Below the pieces are notes generated by a model that did not search any database, was not told where the DNA came from, and worked only from the letters and a program-made list of their open reading frames with translations. The position numbers were made by a program, and so were the translations under genes. This document shows, one piece after another, positions 23,118 to 30,309 of a DNA stretch of 30,309 nucleotides (the stretch's first letter is position 1; each line of letters begins with the position of its first letter). Origin of the DNA: JAKPAM01 sp047605425 (GTDB lineage: Bacteria > Pseudomonadota > Gammaproteobacteria > Burkholderiales > Burkholderiaceae_E); the NCBI GenBank assembly GCA_047605425.1, contig JASGFT010000045.1, forward strand, positions 1 through 30,309, read 5' to 3'.

Positions 23118-24776
23118 CTACTTTCTCAACCGGCTCGCCGCGCTGAACACCGCCCGGATCGCCGCGGTCACGATGTTCTCGTGCCGCCCGACGCCGAACC
23201 GCGAGCCCGCCACGCCGGGCCGCGCGATCTCGACGATCGCCAGCGCCTGCGCGTCGGCGCCGCCGCCCAGGCTGCGCTGTTCATAGCCGTCGACGCGCAG
23301 CGACGGGTCCAGCGCCGCCACCGCCGCATCGATCGGCCCGTTGCCCTCGCCGCGCAGCATCCGCGTGCCACCGCCGTCCAGCGCCACCTCGATCTCGATG
23401 CGCTGGCCGGCGCGAGCGTCGAGCAACCGGTACGACAGCAGCCGCTGGCCCGCGACCGACGCCGACGGATCCAGGTACGTGCGCTCGAACACCTGCCAGA
23501 TCGCCTCGCTGCTCAGCTCGGTCTCGCAGGCGTCGGCCATCTTCTGGATGATCGCGCTGAACTCCACCTGCATCCTCCGCGGCATCGTGATGCCGTGGTC
23601 GCGCGCCAGCAGGAAAGCGATGCCGCCCTTGCCCGACTGGCTGTTGACGCGAACGATACCGTCATAAGTGCGGCCCAGGTCCGCCGGGTCGATCGGCAGG
23701 TACGGCACGCGCCACGGCTGGTCCGGCTGCTGCGCGGAAAAGCCCTTGGCGATCGCGTCCTGGTGCGAACCCGAGAACGCGGTGAACACCAGGTCGCCGA
23801 CATAAGGATGGCGAGGATGGATCGGCAGCGCCGTGCACTGCTCGGCGACCCGCGCGACCCCCGCGATGTCCGACAGATCGAGCCCGGGCGCGATCCCCTG
23901 CGTGTACAGGTTCAGCGCCAGCGTCACCACGTCCAGGTTGCCGCTACGCTCGCCGTTGCCGAACAGGCAGCCCTCGACACGCTGCGCGCCGGCCAGCATC
24001 GCCTGCTCGGCGCAGGCCACGCCGGTGCCGCGATCGTTGTGCGGATGCACGGACAGCACGACGTGCTCGCGCCGAGTCAGCCGTCGGTCCATCCACTCGA
24101 TCTGGTCGGCGAAGACGTTTGGTGTCGCGACCTCGACCGTCGTCGGCAGGTTCACGATCATCGGCCGAGCCGGACCCGCGTCCCAGGCCTCGATCGCCGC
24201 GTTGCAGACCGCCAGCGACACGTCGAGCTCGGCCATGCAGAAGGTTTCCGGCGAGTACTGCAGCACCCACTCGGTCTGCGGCTGCGCGTCGGCGAGCCGG
24301 CGCAGCAGCGCGATGTGATGCACGACCAGGTCGACGATCTGCGGCACCGTCATGCCGAAGACGATCTCGCGCCAGACCGGCGCGATCGCGTTGTACAGAT
24401 GGACGATCACGCGCCGCGCGCCCTGCACGCTGCGCACCGTCTGCTCGATCAGGTCGTCGCGAAGCTGCGTGATCACCATCGGCGTCACGTCGGCCGGGAT
24501 GCGCCCCGAATCGACCAGCGAGCGCGCGAAGTCGAAGTCCGTCCGCGAGGCCGACGGAAAGCCGATCTCGATCTCCTTGAAACCGATCCGCACCAGCTCG
24601 TCGAACAGCCGCAGCTTGCGCTCGCGGTTCATCGGCTCGAACAGCGCCTGGTTGCCGTCGCGCAGATCGGTCGACAGCCAGATCGGCGCGCGGGTCAGCG
24701 AACGGCTCGGCCATTGCCGGTCCGGCATCACGATCGAAGGGAAGGGCGGGTACTTGGTGTGCGGCTGCGCCAGCAT
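23118..24776 (-). CDS. leuA: 2-isopropylmalate synthase (long form)
   Basis: This enzyme catalyses the first committed step of leucine synthesis, joining acetyl-CoA and 2-oxoisovalerate. The 552-residue length is that of the long LeuA form found in actinobacteria and several proteobacteria. The TIM-barrel start WLSTDLRDGNQAL carries the metal and substrate residues. HPHNDRGTG supplies the metal-binding histidines, and GCLFGNGERSGN is the family signature. The C-terminal ~130 residues are the LeuA dimerisation/allosteric domain, where leucine feedback binds. GGAGG lies about six bases before the ATG. A Leu-rich leader and alternative RNA stems precede it (24780-24960), suggesting control by leucine supply. 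No other leu genes are in the window. Confidence 0.95.
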   Translation of the reverse strand: MLAQPHTKYPPFPSIVMPDRQWPSRSLTRAPIWLSTDLRDGNQALFEPMNRERKLRLFDELVRIGFKEIEIGFPSASRTDFDFARSLVDSGRIPADVTPMVITQLRDDLIEQTVRSVQGARRVIVHLYNAIAPVWREIVFGMTVPQIVDLVVHHIALLRRLADAQPQTEWVLQYSPETFCMAELDVSLAVCNAAIEAWDAGPARPMIVNLPTTVEVATPNVFADQIEWMDRRLTRREHVVLSVHPHNDRGTGVACAEQAMLAGAQRVEGCLFGNGERSGNLDVVTLALNLYTQGIAPGLDLSDIAGVARVAEQCTALPIHPRHPYVGDLVFTAFSGSHQDAIAKGFSAQQPDQPWRVPYLPIDPADLGRTYDGIVRVNSQSGKGGIAFLLARDHGITMPRRMQVEFSAIIQKMADACETELSSEAIWQVFERTYLDPSASVAGQRLLSYRLLDARAGQRIEIEVALDGGGTRMLRGEGNGPIDAAVAALDPSLRVDGYEQRSLGGGADAQALAIVEIARPGVAGSRFGVGRHENIVTAAIRAVFSAASRLRK

Positions 24777-24779
24777 GGG

Positions 24780-24903
24780 GACCTCCGGAAGGGAATCGAC
24801 GATGAACGCCTGATTCCCCTGCGCTCGCGGCGAGCGCTGCAGAGGTCGGGGCCAGGGAGAATCAGGATGGATCGTCGCGCGAACCCGCGCGCCGACCCCG
24901 ACC
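24780..24903 (-). promoter_or_regulatory. Predicted leuA attenuator: mutually exclusive RNA stems
   Basis: On the minus-strand RNA, the segment at 24842-24851 can pair in two ways. Its bases 24844-24851 match the leader-coding segment 24896-24903 (GGTCGGGG with CCCCGACC). Its bases 24842-24847 match 24780-24785, which covers the leuA ribosome site (GACCTC with GAGGTC). A third structure is a 13-bp stem with one bulge, 24809-24821 with 24853-24866, enclosing the perfect hairpin GCGCTCG-CGG-CGAGCGC at 24821-24837. No U-run follows, so control would be at translation start rather than by transcription termination. The logic is inferred; only the pairings are seen. Confidence 0.5.
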
Positions 24904-24960
24904 GGTGGTCAGGCGGCGCAGCGATAGCGACAGCGGCGGCAGCGAAAGGGACGGACGCAT
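24862..24960 (-). CDS. Putative leuA leader peptide (leucine-rich)
   Basis: A 32-codon ORF lies 85 bases upstream of leuA. Six of its first 17 residues are leucine (MRPSLSLPPLSLSLRRL), followed by a basic tail. GGAG lies three bases before the ATG. Leader peptides rich in the regulated amino acid precede biosynthetic genes in many proteobacteria: ribosome stalling at scarce-leucine codons alters mRNA folding downstream. The overlapping RNA stems make that reading attractive. Serine is also frequent, and chance in GC-rich DNA cannot be excluded. Confidence 0.5.
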   Translation of the reverse strand: MRPSLSLPPLSLSLRRLTTGRGRRAGSRDDPS

Positions 24961-25093
24961 GATCTCCGCAGCATAAGGCGGCCGCGTACCGGCCCGCTGT
25001 AGGAGAATGGACAGACTCTTGCTCGATCTGGACATCCTCTGGACACCCCGACCGGACATGCGCGACGTCGATGACCACGAGCCGAAGCGCGGG

Positions 25094-25208
25094 CTTCGTC
25101 CTTCGGGACGAAGTCGAGCGAGGCAGTTTTGCTCTGGCGCCGAAGGCGCCCCAGCCCCAGCCCCTGCCCCTGTCGCGTGGCGAGGAAGCTCCCGCGTTCA
25201 GGCGGGAG
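25094..25208. repeat. Cluster of three strong hairpins upstream of the AraC gene
   Basis: Three hairpins occur in 115 bases: CTTCGTCC-TTCG-GGACGAAG (25094-25113, with a stable UUCG loop); GGCGCC-GAA-GGCGCC (about 25137-25151); CTCCCGC-GTTCAG-GCGGGAG (25189-25208). The intervening sequence is C-rich (CAGCCCCAGCCCCTGCCCC). The layout resembles a REP-like intergenic repeat, but no second copy is in the window. The last arm touches the proposed GTG start of the regulator. The rest of 24961-25207 holds no gene I can support. Confidence 0.5.
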
Positions 25209-25996
25209 TGGCTCACACCGAGCATGCCGAGCACCGCGCGCACGATGCCGCCGTGCGCGCCGTCACCGGCATGAGTGCCCAGTATCCGGCCGGCCACGCC
25301 GTCGACTGGCATCGCCATCGCCGATGCCAGTTGCTGTATGCGGCGCAGGGCGTGCTGCGCGTCGAGACCGAGGGCGGAAGCTGGCTCGTACCGCCGACCA
25401 CCGCCGTCTGGCTGCGCCAGGACGTCGCGCACCGGCTCGTCATGCACGGCCGGGTCGTCGTCCAAGGCGTCTTCATCGAGGCGCGCGCCGCCGCGCCGCT
25501 ACCGCCGGCCGATTGCGTGATCCCGGTCACCCCGCTGCTGCGCGAACTGATCGCGCAGGCCGCGCGATGGTCGCCCGACGCCGCCGGCTCGCGCCGCGAC
25601 GAATTGCTGGCTGCGCTGCTGCTCGAGGAGCTGGCGGCCGGCCCGGCGCTGCCCGTGCACTTGCCCTGGCCCGACGACCCGCGCATCGCCGCTGTCTGTC
25701 AGGCGCTGGCCGACGAGCCCGGGGACACGCGCGGCGCCGACGCCTGGGCCGACGCACTGGCGATGAGCGCCAAGACCTTCCATCGGCACTTCCTGCGTAG
25801 CACCGGCATGACTTTCGGCCGCTGGCGCCAGCAGCAGCGCCTGATGTATTCGCTGCCCGCGTTGCTGAACGGCGCGCCGGTGCTGCAGGTCGCGCTCGAC
25901 AGCGGCTACGACAGCCACAGCGCCTATGCGGCGGCGTTCCGCAAGTGCTTCGGCGTGCCGCCGTCGGCATTCGTCCGGCAGGCGCGGAACGGGTAG
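25208..25996 (+). CDS. AraC-family transcriptional regulator with N-terminal cupin domain
   Basis: This is a 262-residue regulator. The N-terminal cupin sensor carries DWHRHRRCQLLYAAQGVLRV and SWLVPPTTAVWL. The C-terminal double helix-turn-helix has ALAMSAKTFHRHFLRSTGM for the first unit and VALDSGYDSHSAYAAAFRKC followed by FGVPPSAF for the second. The size matches the short AraC regulators that begin about 25 residues before HRHR. The GTG at 25208 gives that length. The ATG at 25271 is a shorter option (241 residues), and the frame is open further upstream without homology-like sequence. It lies divergent from leuA and upstream of fadH; targets are unknown. Confidence 0.88.
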   Translation: MAHTEHAEHRAHDAAVRAVTGMSAQYPAGHAVDWHRHRRCQLLYAAQGVLRVETEGGSWLVPPTTAVWLRQDVAHRLVMHGRVVVQGVFIEARAAAPLPPADCVIPVTPLLRELIAQAARWSPDAAGSRRDELLAALLLEELAAGPALPVHLPWPDDPRIAAVCQALADEPGDTRGADAWADALAMSAKTFHRHFLRSTGMTFGRWRQQQRLMYSLPALLNGAPVLQVALDSGYDSHSAYAAAFRKCFGVPPSAFVRQARNG

Positions 25997-26128
25997 GGGC
26001 CGAAGGGTCTGAATCGGACCCGGAGAGGACCTGAAGAGGGCCTGAAGAGAACAGGGGGCCTGGCGATCCGGGTCTGTCGCGATCACCCGGCGACTCCGGT
26101 TTCGCCCATTGCACCTCTCCCGCACCCG

Positions 26129-26157
26129 TTGCAATCCCCGGGGCGCCTCTCTATAGT
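26129..26157 (+). promoter_or_regulatory. Sigma-70-type promoter for fadH
   Basis: A -35 box TTGCAA (26129-26134) and a -10 box TATAGT (26152-26157) are separated by exactly 17 bases, in an otherwise very GC-rich stretch. Transcription would start around 26163-26165, inside the palindrome that follows, leaving a leader of about 100 bases before the ATG at 26266. Confidence 0.65.
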
Positions 26158-26160
26158 TCA

Positions 26161-26176
26161 TTGCAACAAGTTGCAA
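26161..26176. promoter_or_regulatory. Palindromic operator candidate over the fadH transcription start
   Basis: TTGCAACAAGTTGCAA is a perfect 7-bp inverted repeat with a two-base centre, placed right after the -10 box, where a bound repressor would block transcription. The half-site GTTGCAA also occurs over the -35 box (26128-26134). TetR- or LacI-type repressors use operators of this size; which protein binds is not indicated. Confidence 0.55.
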
Positions 26177-26265
26177 TACAGCGGCCCGGCTCGCCGCTGC
26201 ACGCATCGAATCGACCGGCCCGCCGATGCCGCGCGCCGGCTCACTACGTTCTGGAGATCCCGCCC

Positions 26266-28314
26266 ATGTCCGCCGTCGCCGCCGCCTCGTCGCGCTATCC
26301 GCACCTGTTCGCCCCGCTCGACCTGGGCTTCACGCGGCTGAAGAACCGCGCGCTGATGGGCTCGATGCACACCGGCCTCGAAGAAGCCGAGAACGGCTTC
26401 GAGCGCATGGCCGCGTTCTTCGCCGAACGCGCGCGCGGCGGCGTCGGCATGATCATCACCGGCGGTTTCGCGCCGAACGAGGAGGGCGGCACCGGCGCCA
26501 AGCTGTCGACCCCCGAGGAGGCCGACCGGCATCGGCTGATCACCGAAGCCGTCCACGCCGCCGACCCCGACGTCAAGATCTGCCTGCAGATCCTGCATTC
26601 GGGCTCGCTGGTCGCCAAGCCGATCTGCGTCGCCCCGTCGGCCGTCAAGTCGCGGATCGGCCGCTTCAAGCCGAACGAGCTCGACGAGGACGGCATCGAG
26701 AAGCAGATCGCCGACTTCGTCAATTGCGCGGTCATGGCCAAGCGCGCTGGTTACGATGGCGTCGAGATCATCGGCTCGGCCGGTTACCTGATCAGCGCCT
26801 TCCTGGTCCAGAAGACCAACCTGCGCACCGACCGCTGGGGCGGCTCGTGGGAGAACCGCATGCGCTTCCCGGTCGAGATCGTCCGCCGCGTGCGCGCCGC
26901 CGTCGGCCCAGAGTTCATCCTGGTGTTCCGGATCGCCGCGATGGACATGCTCGAAGGCGGCCTGGCGTGGGAAGAGATCGTCTCGCTGGCCAAGGCCATC
27001 GAACACGAAGGCGTCAATATCATCAGCACGCACTTCTGCTGGCACGAATCGCCGGTGCCGACGATCGCCACGATGGTCCCGCGCGCCGCGTTCACCCAGG
27101 TCACCGGCCGCTTGCGCAAGGAGTTGCGCGTCCCGATGATCACCAGCAACCGCATCAACATGCCCGACGTCGCCGAGGCCGTGCTGGCGCGCGGCGACGC
27201 CGACATCGTCTCGATGGCCCGTCCGATGCTGGCCGACCCGGACCTGGTCAAGAAGGCCGCCGAAGGCCGCGAGGACGAGATCAACACCTGCATCGGCTGC
27301 AACCAGGCGTGCCTGGACCACACGTTCGGCGGACGCAAGCAGGTCACCTGCCTGGTCAACCCGCGCGCCTGCAACGAAACCCTGCTCCAGTATCCGAAGG
27401 TCGCCAGCGGCTGCAGCATCGCCGTCGTCGGCGCCGGCCCCGCGGGCCTCGCGTACTCGACCGTCGCTGCCGAGCGCGGCCATCGAGTCACGCTGTTCGA
27501 CGCCGGCGCCGAGATCGGCGGCCAGTTCAACCTCGCCAAGCGCATCCCCGGCAAGGAAGAGTTCCATGAAACGCTGCGTTACTACCGCCGGATGATCGAA
27601 CGGCTGGGCATCGACCTGCGGCTGAACACGCGCGTCGACGCTCGCATGCTCCAGGAGATGGGCTTCGACGAAGTCGTCATCGCCACCGGCATCGAACCGC
27701 GCCGCCCCGAGCTGCCCGGCATCGACCATCCGAAGGCCGTCATGTACATCGACGCGATCCTCGGCAACAAGCCGATCGGCAAGCGCGTCGCCATCATGGG
27801 CGCCGGCGGCATCGGTTTCGACGTCGCCGAGCTGATCACGCACGAAGGCAAGTCCGCGTCGCTGGACGTCGACATCTTCGCGCGCGAATGGGGCATCGAC
27901 TTCAAGAACCATCCGCGCGGCGGCGTCACCGGCGTCGTCCCCCAGGTCGCCAGGAACGACCGCGAAGTCTTCCTGATGCAGCGCAAGACCGACCCGGTCG
28001 GCAGCACGCTGGGCCGCACCACCGGCTGGACCCACCGCCTGACGCTGAGCCGCCGCGGCGTCCGCATGATCAACGGCGTCGAGTACGTCAGGATCGACGA
28101 TGCCGGCCTGCACACGAAGATCAACGGCGAACCCAAGCTGTTCGACGTCGACACCGTCATCGTCTGTGCAGGCCAGTTGCCGCTGCGAACGCTGCACGAC
28201 GAGTTGCAGGCCTTGGGCGTCAAGTCCACACTGGTCGGCGGCGCCTATGAGGCGATGGAGCTGGATGCCAAGCGCGCGATCGATCAAGCGAGCCGGCTGG
28301 CGGCGGTCGCGTAA
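26266..28314 (+). CDS. fadH: 2,4-dienoyl-CoA reductase (NADPH), FadH type
   Basis: This is a 682-residue iron-sulfur flavoenzyme that reduces 2,4-dienoyl-CoA esters so that unsaturated fatty acids can be beta-oxidised. The N-terminal Old-Yellow-Enzyme barrel binds FMN (GYDGVEIIGSAGYLI). The 4Fe-4S ligands are Cys342, Cys345, Cys349 and Cys362 in CIGCNQACLD and the following QVTCLVNPRAC. Next comes the FAD-binding Rossmann motif VVGAGPAGLAYS and the NADPH domain with IMGAGGIGFDVAELI. Length and order match E. coli FadH. The open frame upstream of 26266 crosses the promoter, so the ATG with GGAG upstream is chosen. The DUF4256 gene follows 12 bases later. Confidence 0.93.
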   Translation: MSAVAAASSRYPHLFAPLDLGFTRLKNRALMGSMHTGLEEAENGFERMAAFFAERARGGVGMIITGGFAPNEEGGTGAKLSTPEEADRHRLITEAVHAADPDVKICLQILHSGSLVAKPICVAPSAVKSRIGRFKPNELDEDGIEKQIADFVNCAVMAKRAGYDGVEIIGSAGYLISAFLVQKTNLRTDRWGGSWENRMRFPVEIVRRVRAAVGPEFILVFRIAAMDMLEGGLAWEEIVSLAKAIEHEGVNIISTHFCWHESPVPTIATMVPRAAFTQVTGRLRKELRVPMITSNRINMPDVAEAVLARGDADIVSMARPMLADPDLVKKAAEGREDEINTCIGCNQACLDHTFGGRKQVTCLVNPRACNETLLQYPKVASGCSIAVVGAGPAGLAYSTVAAERGHRVTLFDAGAEIGGQFNLAKRIPGKEEFHETLRYYRRMIERLGIDLRLNTRVDARMLQEMGFDEVVIATGIEPRRPELPGIDHPKAVMYIDAILGNKPIGKRVAIMGAGGIGFDVAELITHEGKSASLDVDIFAREWGIDFKNHPRGGVTGVVPQVARNDREVFLMQRKTDPVGSTLGRTTGWTHRLTLSRRGVRMINGVEYVRIDDAGLHTKINGEPKLFDVDTVIVCAGQLPLRTLHDELQALGVKSTLVGGAYEAMELDAKRAIDQASRLAAVA

Positions 28315-28326
28315 GGAGAGACCCAG

Positions 28327-28848
28327 GTGATCGAGGCATTGAAGCAGCGCTTCGAAGCCCACCCGAAGCGTCACCCCGGTATCGATTGGCCCGAGGTCGA
28401 GCGCCGGCTGCACGACAACGAGCCTGCCCGGCGGGCGATCGCCCGGATGGAAGACACAGGCGGCGAACCCGACGTGATCGGCGCCGACCCGGACAGCGGC
28501 CGGTTGATCGTCTGCGACTGCTCGCCCGAGAGCCCGTCGGGGCGGCGAAGCCTGTGCTACGACCAGGGTGCCCTCGATGCCAGAAAAGAGAACAAGCCCG
28601 CCGGCAGCGCGGTCGCGATGGCGGCATCGATGGGCATCGAACTGCTCGACGAGGCGCGGTATCGACACTTGCAGACCTTGGGAGAATTCGACTTGAAGAC
28701 CTCGAGCTGGATCCTCACGCCCGCCGCGATCCGCAAAAAGGGCGGCGCGCTGTTCTGCGATCGTCGCTACGACCACGTCTTCGTCTATCACAACGGCGCG
28801 GGGTCGTATTACGCGTCGCGAGCGTTCAGGGGCTGGGTGGGGATTTGA
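28327..28848 (+). CDS. DUF4256 domain-containing protein
   Basis: This is a 173-residue cytosolic protein matching the DUF4256 pattern along its whole length: GGEPDVIG, CDCSPESPSGRRSLCYDQGA, RKENKPAGSA, TSSWILTPAAIRKKGGALFC, DRRYDHVFVYHNGAGSYYAS and a final FRGW. The function of the family is not known to me. The start is a GTG, with AGGAG eight bases upstream. It is 12 bases after fadH and so probably shares its transcript. Confidence 0.88.
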   Translation: MIEALKQRFEAHPKRHPGIDWPEVERRLHDNEPARRAIARMEDTGGEPDVIGADPDSGRLIVCDCSPESPSGRRSLCYDQGALDARKENKPAGSAVAMAASMGIELLDEARYRHLQTLGEFDLKTSSWILTPAAIRKKGGALFCDRRYDHVFVYHNGAGSYYASRAFRGWVGI

Positions 28849-28875
28849 TCGGCTGATATTCGAGGAAGCCATTGA

Positions 28876-29934
28876 TCAACCCTGCTGGCTGGCATGTGTG
28901 CGATGAATAGCGCTCGAAGCGCAAGCGAAATGATCGAGCGGACTGCGTATCGCGCCCAGACCCGCCTTCAGGACGTGCGTATAGATCATCGTCGTGCTGA
29001 CGTCGCTGTGACCGAGCAGTTCCTGGACGGTCCGAATGTCCGTGCCGGATTGCAGCAAATGGGTCGCGAATGCGTGACGCAACGAATGAACCGAAACCGG
29101 CGCCGTCAGGCCGATCGAATTCGCGGCGGTCTTGATCGCTCGCTGAAGCTGCTGCGGATACAGATGATGGCGTCGGCGGACGCCGGATCGAGGATCGACG
29201 GAAAGTCGTTCCGCCGGGAACAGCCAGAACCAGGCCCAGCTTTTCGCGGCGGCAGGGTACTTGCGGGCCAGCGCAGCGGGAAGCTCGACGCCGGCGGTGT
29301 CCGTTTCCGAGTCGGCAGTCCACAATGCTCGTGCGAACTTCATCTGCTGGCGGATGGCAGAGAGAAGCGATGCCGGCAACATCACGACGCGGTCCTTGTT
29401 GCCCTTGGCTTGGCGGACGATGATGACCTGCCGATCAATATCGACATCCTTGATCCGCAAACGGACGCCTTCCATCAGACGCATTCCCGTGCCGTAGAGC
29501 AGATGGCCGAGCAAATGCGTTGACGGCGTCAACTCCGCGAGCAGAGCACGTATCTGGACGGGCGACGGGACGACGGGAATCGTACGTGCCACCCGGGGTC
29601 GAGTCAGTTGTGCGAGCCAGGGAAACCCGAGCCCGAGCACTTCGCGATACAGAAAGGCGATGGCGCACAGCGCCTGTTTGTGAGTCGACGCCGATACGTG
29701 CTTGTGATTGGTCAGATCCGACAGGAATCGCTCGACATCGGCCTGGCCCAGTGCCCGTGGGTGCTGCCCGCCCGCCCAGCGAATGAATTGGCGAGACCAG
29801 TACACGTAGGCCTGCTCGGTACGAAGGCTGTAATGGCGGTACCGGATCTGTGCGCGCAACGCGCCAAGCAGCCCTCGAGGCCGAGCGGGAGTGTCGAGAG
29901 CCGCGGTTGCCGGAGTGTTTGAAATACTGTTCAT
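28876..29934 (-). CDS. intI: Integron integrase (IntI-type tyrosine recombinase)
   Basis: This is a 352-residue tyrosine recombinase that inserts and excises gene cassettes at attI and attC sites. The SAM-like N-domain carries YRHYSLRTEQAYVYWSRQFI. Catalytic residues are Arg152 (GTGMRLMEGVRLR), His283 and Arg286 (HSLRHAFATHLL), His309 (GHSDVS) and Tyr318 (TTMIYTHV). The IntI-specific extra helix patch is present: KYPAAAKSWAWFWLFPA and SVDPRSGVRRRHH (about 225-257), which separates IntI from XerC/D. It appears intact. It is convergent with the DUF4256 gene. A LexA box covers the start codon. The cassette array should begin beyond the start of this gene, at the right edge of the window. Confidence 0.95.
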   Translation of the reverse strand: MNSISNTPATAALDTPARPRGLLGALRAQIRYRHYSLRTEQAYVYWSRQFIRWAGGQHPRALGQADVERFLSDLTNHKHVSASTHKQALCAIAFLYREVLGLGFPWLAQLTRPRVARTIPVVPSPVQIRALLAELTPSTHLLGHLLYGTGMRLMEGVRLRIKDVDIDRQVIIVRQAKGNKDRVVMLPASLLSAIRQQMKFARALWTADSETDTAGVELPAALARKYPAAAKSWAWFWLFPAERLSVDPRSGVRRRHHLYPQQLQRAIKTAANSIGLTAPVSVHSLRHAFATHLLQSGTDIRTVQELLGHSDVSTTMIYTHVLKAGLGAIRSPLDHFACASSAIHRTHASQQG

Positions 29935-29942
29935 GCATACAG
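29927..29942. promoter_or_regulatory. LexA (SOS) box over the intI start codon
   Basis: CTGT-TCATGCAT-ACAG fits the proteobacterial LexA consensus CTGT-N8-ACAG exactly, and the flanks (TA before, TT after) also match. It includes the intI ATG (29934-29932). LexA control of integrase genes is established for several integrons; here it implies cassette shuffling is induced by DNA damage. Confidence 0.85.
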
Positions 29943-30309
29943 TTTCCGCCGATCTCCGCGGAACATCAATTGGACTATCGATATAGCGCGAACGGATAGT
30001 CCTCGGCGTCGTCGGAGCCCAATTTCGCCGGATGGAGGGCTGCCGGTTTGGAGTGCGATGCCGTTCGCTCGGATGCAGCGATTGCCGGGTAGCGAGCGAC
30101 AGGTTATCTTGCTGCGTTACATGGCAGTCGTGTTTCGAAGCTTCGGAACAAGTACTTGAATCTGAAGGGGAAGTTCAATGAGCGCGGCGATTTCCAGACG
30201 AGACGTGACTGCGTTGGATGGCAGGCGTTGGTAGTTCTCGTCCTTCTAAATTAAGTTATGCATCTCGCTAAGTGCCATACGAATTGAGAATTGTCTTCGG
30301 CGTCTGTGC
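29943..30309 (+). other. Putative integron attI region, cassette promoter and start of the cassette side
   Basis: This stretch has no recognisable gene but is where attI belongs. TTGCCG (30082-30087) and TTATCT (30104-30109), 16 bases apart, could be a cassette promoter pointing right. GTTATCT (30103) and GTTACAT (30116), followed by GGCAGTCG, recall the integrase-binding repeats of attI1 (GTTAT, GTTAC, GGCAGTCG), but the spacing differs. A GTTRRRY match, GTTGGAT, lies at about 30213. An 18-codon ORF (30178-30234) with AAGGGG upstream may be a leader or chance. GC drops towards the right end. No complete attC can be shown inside the window. Confidence 0.4.

Noticed and set aside
26158..28872. 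904-codon minus-strand frame
   Set aside because: It is antisense to fadH and the DUF4256 gene, both of which have full domain motifs on the plus strand.
28876..29934. XerC/XerD or phage integrase
   Set aside because: The extra IntI-specific segment (about residues 225-257) and the LexA box identify an integron integrase.
30255..30309. A complete attC site at the right edge
   Set aside because: GTTATGC at 30255 deviates from the GTTRRRY core and no matching inverse core or imperfect palindrome can be completed within the window.

Overview
The window is GC-rich chromosomal DNA, probably from a betaproteobacterium of Burkholderiales type. This rests on general character: strong codon-position GC bias, a FadH-type dienoyl-CoA reductase, the long form of LeuA, a quinohemoprotein alcohol dehydrogenase, and an integron integrase under a canonical proteobacterial LexA box. 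No rRNA or tRNA is present to fix the taxon.

Layout. (1) 1-7097, all minus strand: an ArnT/PMT-like glycosyltransferase, then a zinc alcohol dehydrogenase, two tandem paralogous periplasmic binding proteins without ABC permease or ATPase genes, and a biotin carboxylase running off the left edge. (2) 7435-11053, plus strand: a PQQ- and heme-dependent alcohol dehydrogenase and an NAD aldehyde dehydrogenase. With region 1 these suggest uptake or sensing and oxidation of an alcohol to an acid, perhaps followed by CoA activation and carboxylation. (3) 11120-15634, minus strand: a compact three-gene operon matching ZorA, ZorB and ZorC of the Zorya anti-phage system, with no ZorD or ZorE next to it. 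(4) 15783-18368, plus strand: a thiolase-fold protein lacking the thiolase cysteines, its DUF35 partner, a membrane methyltransferase and a GNAT acetyltransferase. (5) 18382-21193, minus strand: an SGNH hydrolase and an AMP-forming acyl-CoA synthetase with a pentanucleotide repeat just upstream of its start. (6) 21280-22952: a patch of lower GC with gene debris and a frameshifted lipoprotein. (7) 23118-24960, minus strand: leuA preceded by a Leu-rich leader peptide and competing RNA stems that look like an attenuator. (8) 25208-28848, plus strand: an AraC regulator, fadH with a clear sigma-70 promoter and palindromic operator, and a DUF4256 gene. (9) 28876-30309: an integron integrase with a LexA box over its start codon. 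The last 375 bases lie where attI, the cassette promoter and the first cassette would be expected.

The most notable items are the ZorABC-only locus, the SOS-controlled integron at the right edge, the predicted leuA attenuator and the repeat-preceded acyl-CoA synthetase. Function calls come from motif and family recognition by eye; no database search was run.
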